The notes beneath the pieces are model-generated. The model was not told the origin of the DNA. It worked only from the letters and a program-made list of their open reading frames with translations, and did not search any database. Below, piece after piece: positions 22,650-30,812 of a DNA stretch of 64,000 nucleotides. Numbering within the stretch: the stretch's first letter is position 1; every line of letters begins with the position of its first letter. The translations under genes and the position numbers were made by a program. Source of the stretch: Kallotenue papyrolyticum (GTDB lineage Bacteria; Chloroflexota; Chloroflexia; Chloroflexales; Kallotenuaceae); the NCBI RefSeq assembly GCF_000526415.1, contig NZ_JAGA01000002.1, forward strand, positions 62,001-126,000. Direction: 5' to 3'.

Positions 22650-25151
22650 ATGCGCGTTCCGCTCTCCTGGTTACGAGCATTCGTCGATCTACCGATCGCC
22701 CCCGAAGCTCTGGCCGAACGCCTGACCATGGCCGGCCTAGAGGTCAGCGCGATCGATTATGTGGGCGTCGAGCCGCCGGCGGGATCGCCCTGGGCGCCTG
22801 ACCTACAGGGGCCGGAGCCGCCACGCTACATCCCCTGGGATCCGGCGCGCGTGGTGGTCGGCGAGATCGTCGAGGTGCAGCCGCACCCCAATGCCGACCG
22901 GCTCAGCGTGCCCACCGTCAGCTATGGCGATGGACGCACGATCAGCGTGGTTACAGGCGCGCCCAACATCAAGGTCGGCATGCGCGGCCAGAAGGTTGCC
23001 CTGGCGTTGGCCGGCGCGCGCCTGATCGACGGCCACAGCGCGACGCGCCGCTGGCTGACGCTCAAGCCCACCAAGCTACGCGGCGTGCCCTCCGAGGGCA
23101 TGGTCTGCTCCGAGCTGGAGTTGGGCCTGTCCGACGAGCACGAGGGCATCCTGTTCCTGCCCGACGACGCGCCGGTAGGCGTGCCGCTGCGCGACTACCT
23201 GGGCGATGTCGTGCTGGAGATCGATATTCTGCCCAACATGGCGCGCGCCCTGTCGATCATCGGCGTAGCGCGCGAGGTCGCGGCGCTGCTGGGCCAGCCG
23301 CTGCGCCTGCCCGAGCCGCACGTGGTCGCCGAAGGGCCACCCATCGCCGGACGCGCACAGGTCAGCGTCGAAAACGCCGAGGACTGCCCGCGCTTCGCCG
23401 TCGGTCTGATCGAAGGCGTGACGGTTGGTCCATCGCCCTTCTGGATGCAGCATCGCCTGCGGCTGGCCGGCATGCGTCCGATCTCCAACATCGTGGACGT
23501 GTCCAATTATGTCATGCTGGAGTGGGGCCAGCCGACGCACGCCTTCGACGCCGATAAGGTGGCCGATCGCCATCTGATCATTCGGCGCGCGCAGCCGGGC
23601 GAGACGCTGCGCACGCTCGACAACCAGCTCCGCACGCTCTCGCCGGAGCACATCGTGGTTGCCGATACCCGCGGCGCGCAGTCGCTGGCCGGCGTGATGG
23701 GTGGCCTCGATACCGAGGTAACCGACCAGACGCGCAATGTGCTCCTGGAAGCGGCGATCTGGAAGCCAAGCGCGATCCGGCGCACGGCGCAGGCGTTCAA
23801 GCTACCGAGCGAGGCGTCGCGGCGCTTCGAGCGCGGCGTTGATCCCGAACTGCCGCCATTGGCACTACGGCGCGCGCTGGAACTAATGCGCGAGCTGGCC
23901 GGCGGTACGGTCGCCGCGGGCCTGATCGACGTGTATGGACAGCCCTACCAGCCTAGACGCATCGAACTTACCACGCAGGAGGTGCGCCGGTTACTGGGCA
24001 TCGAGCTCAGCGCGGCGCAGATCGCCGATCTGCTGACGCCGCTCGGCTTCGAGTGCGAGGTCGGCGTGGACAGCGTGCTGGTGATCGTCCCCTCGTTCCG
24101 CCAGGACGTGACCTTCACCGCCGACCTGGCCGAAGAGGTGGCGCGCATGTACGGCTATGAACGGCTCCCGCAGACGCGCCTGGCCGATGAGCTTCCGCCA
24201 CAGTACAGCGATGCCTGGCTGCTGGGCGAGCGTATGGTGCGCGACACACTGGTCGCCTGCGGCCTGACCGAAGCGATCACCTACTCGCTGACCGGCCCCG
24301 AAGCGATCGCGGCGCTGGAGGGCACGCCGCCCGATGCGGCTGCCTACCTGCGCCTTGCCAATCCGATCGCGCCGGAGCGCGCGCTGCTGCGCCAATCGCT
24401 CCTGCCCGAGCTGCTGCGCGCCGTAGCCGCCGACGTGCGCGAGCGCGAGCAGGTGCGTCTCTTCGAAGTGGGCCGTGTCTATCTGCCCCGACCGGGCGAG
24501 CCGCTACCGGACGAGCCGCGCCGTCTGGCGATCGTGCTGGCCGGGCGGCGCGAACCGTTGTCGTGGCACGCCGCCGAAGCGCCACTCCTGGACTACTTCG
24601 ACCTCAAGGGCGTGCTGGAGACGCTGTTCGAGCGCCTGGGACTGCGCGAGCAGGTGCGCTTCCTGCCGAGCGACGACGCACGCTTCCATCCGGGTCGCGC
24701 CGCGACGCTGGTCACGCAGGCCGGTCGCCGGCTTGGCCTGGCCGGCGAGCTGCATCCCGACACCCGCGAACGCCTCGACATCGAACTGCGACGCGTCGTT
24801 GCCGCCGAGCTGGACCTGGATGCCCTGCTCGAACTGCGCGCGCCGGCGCGCTACCGGGTCATTGCCCGTCAACCAGCGGTGGATCAGGATATCGCTGTGA
24901 TCGCACCGCAACATGTAGCGGCGGAACAGATCCGCGCGCTGATCCGCGAGACTGCCGGCCCGCTGCTGGAACGGCTGGAGCTGTTCGACGTGTACGAGGG
25001 CGCGCCGATCCCCGCGGGCCAGCGCAGCCTAGCCTTCCGGCTCTGGTTCCGCGCGCCGGATCGCACCCTTTCGGACGCCGACGTGAACAAGATCCGCGAG
25101 CGCATCGCCAGGCGCTTGCAGAGCGACCTGGGCGCGACCATTCGCGCCTAG
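22650..25151 (+). CDS. pheT: Phenylalanyl-tRNA synthetase beta subunit
   Basis: The 833-aa protein shows an N-terminal tRNA-binding OB fold (VVGEIVEVQPHPNADRL), the B3/B4 region with the editing site, a B5 domain (VRRLLGIELSAAQIADLL), the core synthetase-like part and a C-terminal FDX-ACB domain. It has normal length. ATG 22650 follows GGAGGTGAT, which overlaps the stop codon of the membrane protein gene, so translation is coupled. It is separated from pheS by 1.85 kb. Confidence 0.96.
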   Translation: MRVPLSWLRAFVDLPIAPEALAERLTMAGLEVSAIDYVGVEPPAGSPWAPDLQGPEPPRYIPWDPARVVVGEIVEVQPHPNADRLSVPTVSYGDGRTISVVTGAPNIKVGMRGQKVALALAGARLIDGHSATRRWLTLKPTKLRGVPSEGMVCSELELGLSDEHEGILFLPDDAPVGVPLRDYLGDVVLEIDILPNMARALSIIGVAREVAALLGQPLRLPEPHVVAEGPPIAGRAQVSVENAEDCPRFAVGLIEGVTVGPSPFWMQHRLRLAGMRPISNIVDVSNYVMLEWGQPTHAFDADKVADRHLIIRRAQPGETLRTLDNQLRTLSPEHIVVADTRGAQSLAGVMGGLDTEVTDQTRNVLLEAAIWKPSAIRRTAQAFKLPSEASRRFERGVDPELPPLALRRALELMRELAGGTVAAGLIDVYGQPYQPRRIELTTQEVRRLLGIELSAAQIADLLTPLGFECEVGVDSVLVIVPSFRQDVTFTADLAEEVARMYGYERLPQTRLADELPPQYSDAWLLGERMVRDTLVACGLTEAITYSLTGPEAIAALEGTPPDAAAYLRLANPIAPERALLRQSLLPELLRAVAADVREREQVRLFEVGRVYLPRPGEPLPDEPRRLAIVLAGRREPLSWHAAEAPLLDYFDLKGVLETLFERLGLREQVRFLPSDDARFHPGRAATLVTQAGRRLGLAGELHPDTRERLDIELRRVVAAELDLDALLELRAPARYRVIARQPAVDQDIAVIAPQHVAAEQIRALIRETAGPLLERLELFDVYEGAPIPAGQRSLAFRLWFRAPDRTLSDADVNKIRERIARRLQSDLGATIRA

Positions 25152-25168
25152 CGGCGCGACCACGTGGC

Positions 25169-26287
25169 TCAGCCGCGCTCCTGCCCGGCAGATTGGGCGG
25201 GAGCGCGGAGCCGCGCCGTCTCCAGCAGCTCGCGGGCGGCGGCCAGTACCTCAGCGACCGGCACCTCAGCCACAAACGAGACATCGTGGTCGCAGGCAGC
25301 GTGCAAGCGATGGCGGCCACAGTGTGGACAGGAGAGCCGCCAGCCGATCACCGGACGGTGGCGTGCGCGCGTTGCCGGCGCGGCGTTGATCACGTTCGGC
25401 CCCCAGTAGATGCCCACCGTGGGTGCGCCCACGGTGATCGCCAGATGCAGCGGGCCGGAATCGTTGGAGATGACCACATGGCTGCACGCAAACAGCGCGG
25501 CCAGCCCGCCCAGCGAAAGACGCCCCCACAGGTTGTGCGCCGGGTAGCGCATCGCCGCGACAACACCCGCCACCAGTGGTTGTTCATCGGCGCGCGCGCC
25601 GGTCACCACCACCGTCGCGCCCTGGGCGGCCAGCGCATCCCCGAGCTGCGCGAAGCGCTCCACCGGCCAGCGGCGCATGGCCGCCCCCGCGCCGGGATGC
25701 AGGGCCACCAGCATGGATCCGTCCTCGGGCAGCGCGGCGCGCACCTCGGCATGGTCGGCCTCGGTCAGCCACAGCCGCGGCTCTAGCCCCACCGGCGGCG
25801 CGCCGACCAGCGCCACCACCTCCAGCCAACGCAGTGTTTCGTTCTGGAAATAGACGTAGGGGATCCAGCGGTCCAGCTGCGCGGCGTCGGGCGTGCGCGT
25901 GCCGGCGGTCAGGCGCGCGCCCAGGCGCAGCACGAAGGGATTGGAGTAGCGTCCGCCGCCGTGCAGTTGCAGCGCCAGATCGAAGCGCTCGCGGCGCATC
26001 GCGGCGAAGAAGCGCTCCAGCTCCGCCGGATCCTCCACCGGCGGGCCATCTGGCCCCTCGTTGACGCCTCGGCTCGGCGGCGTGACGATCACCCGATCGA
26101 CCGGCCCCGGTCGTCCGTTGAGCAGGCCGGCATGCCACGCCTGGCCCAGCAGCGTGATTTCGGCGTGGGGATAGGCGGCCCGCAGCGCCTCCAGCGCCGG
26201 CAGCGCAAAGATGAAATCGCCAATGCCGTTGGCGCGTAGCACGGCGATCTTGCGTACAGCGGGCAGGCGCGCTCCGTGACTCAGCAT
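25169..26287 (-). CDS. Glycosyltransferase family 9 (heptosyltransferase-like)
   Basis: The 372-aa protein resembles GT9 ADP-heptose-type transferases. RANGIGDFIFALPALEAL near the N-terminus is the family start, LHPGAGAAMRRWP is the mid-domain motif, and SNDSGPLHLAIT with GPTVG-like context is the sugar-nucleotide site. A HCGRHRLHAACDHD cluster with two Cys lies near the C-terminus. I start at ATG 26287; GGAGGT lies a little far upstream. In bacteria without LPS these enzymes decorate other surface glycans. It is followed by other minus-strand glycosyltransferases but has a terminator between. Confidence 0.85.
   Translation of the reverse strand: MLSHGARLPAVRKIAVLRANGIGDFIFALPALEALRAAYPHAEITLLGQAWHAGLLNGRPGPVDRVIVTPPSRGVNEGPDGPPVEDPAELERFFAAMRRERFDLALQLHGGGRYSNPFVLRLGARLTAGTRTPDAAQLDRWIPYVYFQNETLRWLEVVALVGAPPVGLEPRLWLTEADHAEVRAALPEDGSMLVALHPGAGAAMRRWPVERFAQLGDALAAQGATVVVTGARADEQPLVAGVVAAMRYPAHNLWGRLSLGGLAALFACSHVVISNDSGPLHLAITVGAPTVGIYWGPNVINAAPATRARHRPVIGWRLSCPHCGRHRLHAACDHDVSFVAEVPVAEVLAAARELLETARLRAPAQSAGQERG
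25175..25206. terminator. Hairpin at the pheT / glycosyltransferase convergence
   Basis: GCGCTCCTGCCC and GGGCGGGAGCGC pair over 12 bp (one TG pair) around an 8-nt loop. The hairpin lies inside the last codons of the minus-strand gene and downstream of pheT, so it may end both transcripts. No U-tract is visible. Confidence 0.4.
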
Positions 26288-26377
26288 CGTTGCTTCCCAC
26301 CTCCAGCCCAAGGATGAACCACCACGCGATGGCTGCACCCAACTGGCAACCTGCGTGCCCGGAGCGCGCCGACCAAC

Positions 26378-26408
26378 AAAAAAAGCCGCCTCCCCCAGGG
26401 GAAGCAGC
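26378..26408 (-). terminator. Intrinsic terminator after the GT2 gene
   Basis: On the minus strand an about 10-bp GC stem (GCTGCTTCCC and GGGAGGCGGC, with GU pairs) is followed by seven U. It separates the GT2 transcript from the GT9 gene. Confidence 0.75.
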
Positions 26409-26436
26409 ACGCCAGGCCGCGGTCCGGCGGAGAACG

Positions 26437-27261
26437 CTATTCCACCAAAGCCTGCAGGGGCACACCGCTGCGGTAGGCAATCTGGCGCCGAATGGCGCGC
26501 TGCGCCTGCGCAGCCACCACCCCATCGATCGGCTGCAACTGCGGCACCTGGCCACGCCAGGTAAGGCAGCGCAGCAGTGTGACGATCGCCTTCAAGCCGT
26601 CGATCTTGCGGATCTTCTTGCCCTCTTCGTAGGTGCGCCCCATGTATGAGATCGGCACTTCGTAGATGCGGTAGCCCAGCCGCAGCACCTTGGCCGCAAT
26701 CTCCGGCTCGATACGAAAATCGTTGCTCTCCAGCTCCAAGCTGCGCAGGATCTCGGTGCGCATCACTTTGTAGCAGGTCTCCATGTCCGAGATCCAGGCG
26801 TTGTACAGCAAATTGGTCAGAAACGTCAGCAACTTGTTGCCGATCGCGTTCCAGAAGTACATGCCCGTATGCCGCCCGATGAAGCGCGAGCCGAAGACGA
26901 CCTGCACCTTGCCTTCAACGATCGGCCGCACCAGCTCGTAGTAGTCGGTCGGGTCGTACTCCAGGTCGGCGTCCTGGATGATGGTGATCGCGCCGCGCGC
27001 CACGGCTAGCCCGCTGCGGATCGCCTCGCCCTTGCCGCGGTTGCGCGGGTGGCGCAGCACCCGCACCGTCGGGTCGGCGGCGGCGATCTCCTGGAGGATG
27101 GCGTAGGTACCGTCGCGCGAGTGGTCATCCACCACGATGATCTCTTTGTCGAGCTTGACCGCGCGCACTTGCTCGAGGATCGCGCGGATGGTGCGCTCCT
27201 CGTTGTAGCACGGCATGATCACCGACAGGAGTGGCGTAGATCGGCTGTTCTGTTCTTGCAT
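26437..27261 (-). CDS. Family 2 glycosyltransferase (polyprenyl-phosphate sugar synthase-like)
   Basis: The 274-aa protein has the GT-A fold of the DPM1/DPMS group: SVIMPCYNEERTI at the start, IIVVDDHSRDGT as the first acidic pair, and QDADLEYDP as the DxD-like site. GSRF and RIEPEIAAKVL motifs support it. No membrane segment is visible, so it is probably a soluble or peripheral polyprenol-phosphate glycosyltransferase. Such enzymes feed sugars to the GT-C proteins encoded upstream at 27459-33116. ATG 27261 follows GAGG; the longer frame upstream lacks family similarity. Confidence 0.85.
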   Translation of the reverse strand: MQEQNSRSTPLLSVIMPCYNEERTIRAILEQVRAVKLDKEIIVVDDHSRDGTYAILQEIAAADPTVRVLRHPRNRGKGEAIRSGLAVARGAITIIQDADLEYDPTDYYELVRPIVEGKVQVVFGSRFIGRHTGMYFWNAIGNKLLTFLTNLLYNAWISDMETCYKVMRTEILRSLELESNDFRIEPEIAAKVLRLGYRIYEVPISYMGRTYEEGKKIRKIDGLKAIVTLLRCLTWRGQVPQLQPIDGVVAAQAQRAIRRQIAYRSGVPLQALVE

Positions 27262-27378
27262 GGGCCATCGCCTCGTCGCTGTTGTAGGAGGCGAGGCCAT
27301 TGTACCATGCCGTCGCGCCGCTGCTGCGCCAGGATCGCCCTGACCATTGGACATAGCTGCCAACGGGACTTAAAGCGT

Positions 27379-27407
27379 ACTGCGCGATCCGCCTGGGATC
27401 GCGCAGT
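27379..27407 (-). terminator. Hairpin terminator after the NHL-fusion gene
   Basis: ACTGCGCGATCC and GGATCGCGCAGT form a perfect 12-bp stem with a 5-nt loop. On the minus strand ACGCTTT follows, a weak U-tract. It lies just after the stop at 27459. Confidence 0.55.
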
Positions 27408-27458
27408 GCAGGGAGATTGGGACGGTGTCCTTCGTTTACACATACCCCGTGCCACCGC

Positions 27459-30400
27459 TCAGGGCACGGCCAGCCGGAGGATCTGGCCCACGCCGCCGTT
27501 GACAACATAGAGCACACCTTCACGCCAGGTCAGGCCCTTGGGTATGTTGAGCGACGGCTCGGTCTTGATCCGCCGCAGCAATTGACCGTCGCTGCCGAAC
27601 TCGGCAATGCTGTTGCTGCGCGCCAGCGAGGCCCATACCCGTCCGTCGGGTGCAACCGTGATCGCGGGATCGTCGTAGGTGTTGGCCGCCCAGCCGCGCA
27701 CCGACAGTTCCGCCAGCGGCGTGGGATCGACTCCCTGCTCGGTGATCTGGAAGACCTGAATGCGCGCGTTCCAGGTATCGCCCACGTACAGACGCTCACG
27801 GCCATCTACCGCCAGGCCGATCGGCTCGCGCAACTGGCCCGGCGCGCTGCCTTCGCTACCGAACTGCTGCAGCACGGCGCCGTTCAGGTCGGTCACCACG
27901 ATGCGCGAGTTGCCCGTATCGGCGATGTAGACCCGTCCGCGATGCACCAGCACACTGCGTGGACCGAAGAAGCCCAGCGGATGGCGCTGGTTGGCCGCCG
28001 GATCGCCGCCGTTGTCCACGGCATAGCGTTGCAGCGTCTGGCCGGTCACGGGGTCGCTGAGGGGTGCGCCGAAGGGCACGGCGCCGCTGCCCCAGCTCGC
28101 CAGCACGCGTCCCTGCGCATCGAGCTTGACCACTCGCGCGTTCCAGGTATCGGCAATGTAGAGGTTACCCGCATCATCCACCGCCACGCCCGACGGCTCA
28201 TGGAACTGCCCTGGCGCATGGCCGGGCGCGCCGATCGTACGCAGCACCCGGCCGTCCTGATCCAACACCACGATGCGATGCTGCCCGGCGTCAGCCACCA
28301 CCAGGTGGCCATCACGATCGATGGTGATGCCACGCGGTTGCTGCAATACCCCGCCGGCCACCACCACCTCCGCCGCGAGCGTCGCGGTCGGCGTCGTCGG
28401 CGCGGCAGCCGCACCAGCCGCCGGCAGGGCATCGCGCCGGATGAAGATCACCATCTCGCGGCCCTTCAGCTCCATGGGGAGTTCACGGTAGAGCAGGTAG
28501 TCCCACAACGTTGGCCAGTTGGCAGGCCGCAGCGGCCAGGAGATCACGTTCCACACACGCTGCCAGGCAGTCGCGCCATCCAGCGCCAGCGATTTGTAGC
28601 CGCGCGCCGGCGGCTGGCCCGGCCGGTTGGGATCGGGATCGCCGGTGTTTTCCGGAAACCACCAGTTGAAGACACCTTCGGCAACGCGCACGTAGTCGTC
28701 TTCAAGCTGCGCCTCGACCGCGGGCGTAACGTGCGGCTTGTACAGCACCACAACCACCGCATCCTGCGGAACGGCAGCGCCCGCCGTGACATCGATCCAC
28801 TGCACGTTGAGGTAGTCGCGCAGATACCACTGCAACGGCCAGGCCAGGCTGCCCTCACCGCCCTGGCTGGCCGAGCCGCCATCCAGCGCAACAGGCAGGC
28901 TGTGACCACCGGTAGGATCCGCGGCGCTGCGCAGGTTACGGGTGCGGTTGAGCGCCAGCTCTTCAATACGTCGCACCAGGATCGGCACGTCCGGCGCCGT
29001 CTGTGTGTAGATCAGCGGCTCGACCGGCACATCCGGATGGCGATAGACCACCAGCGTCATGGCCCGCACGCCGTAGAGCAACAGCACGCCCGCCAGCGTC
29101 AACCCCGCCAGGCACAGCACCAGACGCGCGCCCCAGCGGTTAACCAGCGACAACAGGCCAAACATGCACAGCCCGCCCACCAGCAGCGGTACAAGCCCTT
29201 GGAGGCGCGTCTGGAGGCCACCGACGGTTGTGTCGCCGCCGGCAAAGGCCAGCATCGCATTCACCAGCGCCAGCAGCAGCACCAGCGTCAGCAGCGGCAC
29301 CGTCCAACCAAAGCCGGAGTGCAACCGGCGCCAAGGCACGCGCTCGATCAGCACACCCAGTACCCAGCTCGCCAGTAACGTCGCCGGCAGGGCGATATGG
29401 ATCAGCAGCCAGGGCATCTTCTCGCCGGCCCAGGAGAAGCCCACAAAGGCCAGCACAAACCAGTATGCCAGAAAGCAGATCAACAACGCGCGAGCCTGCG
29501 GCCACTCGGCGGTCGGGGGTGCCTCCTCTGCGACGGCTGCCTCGTCCAGCCCTCCATGGCCGTTGGCCGCAGACGTGAGCGCGGTCGCGCGCCAGGGTAC
29601 AGCGCCACGCAACAACCAGACCAGCCCCACCAGGCCGAGGCTCAGCGCCAGCGGCTCGTAGAGCGGCAGCAGCATCAGGTAATAGAACCAGGGCTGCCCG
29701 CCGCGCGCAAACTCGTGTTGCGAGCCAAGCCAGTAGGTAATGCCCGCATACCAGCCGTCTAGAAAGCCCCGCGGGTAGGCGAAGAAGGTGGTAAAACACA
29801 GCGCGAAGATCGCCAGAAAGGTCGCCAGTGCAATGCCGTATACCGCGCGGTGCTCACGCCAGGTGGACAGCAGGCGCCGGCGCATAATCGGCGCGTGATC
29901 CCAGCTCCGTGTCATGCCTGCGGCCAGCAGCGCGCCGATCACCAGCATCAACACCGGCCCGAAGAAGCGATGCGTCCAGCGGTACATCGCCGGCCAACTC
30001 TCGCGGCTGATGCCGAAATAGGCCAGCGCGAAGAGGAGTCCAAAGGCCAGCACCCCGATCACCAGTATGCGCAAAGCGCGCGGCTGCCACTCCCACACCA
30101 GACGCAGCCCGAAAAAGGTCGCCCCAATGAAGATCAGGATAAAGACCAGCTCGTGTGTGGCCCAGGCCAGCGCCAGCCCGGCCGTGGCCAGCGCCAGGTC
30201 CGTGGCGCGTCCGGAGCGCAGGAAGCGAAACAGGCCCACCACCATCAGCAGCGCCCACACCAGCATAAACGCATCGTGACGCGCCGAGCGGGTGTAGTAC
30301 AAAATCGAGGGCGAGATCGTCAGCAGCGCGGCAGCGATCAGCGCACCCTTGCGGCCGATGAAGGGGCGCAGCGTCCAGGCCAGCGGCACCAGCGCGATGC

Positions 30401-30770
30401 CGGCCAAGGCCTGCGGCAGGCGTGCCTGCGCATCGCCTACGCCGAACAGCAGGTAGCTCAGCAACGTCAGGATGTAGAGCGTCGGCCCGTGGTACACCGG
30501 ATCGTAGCAGTAGGTCGGTGCTTGACGACCGCCCCAGCAACTGAAGCCACCGCTGCCCGTAAAGAACTTATAGCTCATCCAGGCATGGATCGACTCGTCA
30601 TGGTGCATCGCCTTGGTGCCAAGCTGCCAGAGATGCAGCCCGATGCTCACCAGCAGGAGCAGGCCGTACAGCAGCACTTCCAGCGCGCTGCTGTCTATGC
30701 GCCAGGTGCGATCCAGCGCGGAACGCTGCGGCCTAGCGGTAGCTGTGTCAGATGGTCGTATCGCGTGCAT
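27459..30770 (-). CDS. Agl23-type membrane glycosyltransferase fused to a C-terminal NHL-repeat propeller
   Basis: The 1103-aa protein has an N-terminal GT-C domain of the TIGR03663/Agl23 type, about 12 hydrophobic segments. The first outer loop HHDESIHAW holds the acidic pair. A soluble region with TAPDVPILVRRIEEL follows. From about residue 800 there are at least five NHL-type blades, each with a phrase such as RGITIDRDGHLVVADAGQHR or GVAVDDAGNLYIADTWNAR. NHL propellers bind carbohydrate, protein or RNA and here would face outward. It is the second of two tandem paralogues; the first (30813-33116) lacks the NHL part. The gap between them is 42 bp. Confidence 0.85.
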   Translation of the reverse strand: MHAIRPSDTATARPQRSALDRTWRIDSSALEVLLYGLLLLVSIGLHLWQLGTKAMHHDESIHAWMSYKFFTGSGGFSCWGGRQAPTYCYDPVYHGPTLYILTLLSYLLFGVGDAQARLPQALAGIALVPLAWTLRPFIGRKGALIAAALLTISPSILYYTRSARHDAFMLVWALLMVVGLFRFLRSGRATDLALATAGLALAWATHELVFILIFIGATFFGLRLVWEWQPRALRILVIGVLAFGLLFALAYFGISRESWPAMYRWTHRFFGPVLMLVIGALLAAGMTRSWDHAPIMRRRLLSTWREHRAVYGIALATFLAIFALCFTTFFAYPRGFLDGWYAGITYWLGSQHEFARGGQPWFYYLMLLPLYEPLALSLGLVGLVWLLRGAVPWRATALTSAANGHGGLDEAAVAEEAPPTAEWPQARALLICFLAYWFVLAFVGFSWAGEKMPWLLIHIALPATLLASWVLGVLIERVPWRRLHSGFGWTVPLLTLVLLLALVNAMLAFAGGDTTVGGLQTRLQGLVPLLVGGLCMFGLLSLVNRWGARLVLCLAGLTLAGVLLLYGVRAMTLVVYRHPDVPVEPLIYTQTAPDVPILVRRIEELALNRTRNLRSAADPTGGHSLPVALDGGSASQGGEGSLAWPLQWYLRDYLNVQWIDVTAGAAVPQDAVVVVLYKPHVTPAVEAQLEDDYVRVAEGVFNWWFPENTGDPDPNRPGQPPARGYKSLALDGATAWQRVWNVISWPLRPANWPTLWDYLLYRELPMELKGREMVIFIRRDALPAAGAAAAPTTPTATLAAEVVVAGGVLQQPRGITIDRDGHLVVADAGQHRIVVLDQDGRVLRTIGAPGHAPGQFHEPSGVAVDDAGNLYIADTWNARVVKLDAQGRVLASWGSGAVPFGAPLSDPVTGQTLQRYAVDNGGDPAANQRHPLGFFGPRSVLVHRGRVYIADTGNSRIVVTDLNGAVLQQFGSEGSAPGQLREPIGLAVDGRERLYVGDTWNARIQVFQITEQGVDPTPLAELSVRGWAANTYDDPAITVAPDGRVWASLARSNSIAEFGSDGQLLRRIKTEPSLNIPKGLTWREGVLYVVNGGVGQILRLAVP

Positions 30771-30812
30771 ATCACGTTCAGGTTGCGCGTCCGACAGCTG
30801 CGTGTGGCGGCA

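Noticed and set aside
27417-29378. A 653-aa plus-strand open frame opposite the NHL-fusion gene
   Set aside because: It is a shadow of the conserved minus-strand gene; Arg/Gln/His-rich composition is typical of antisense frames in GC-rich DNA.
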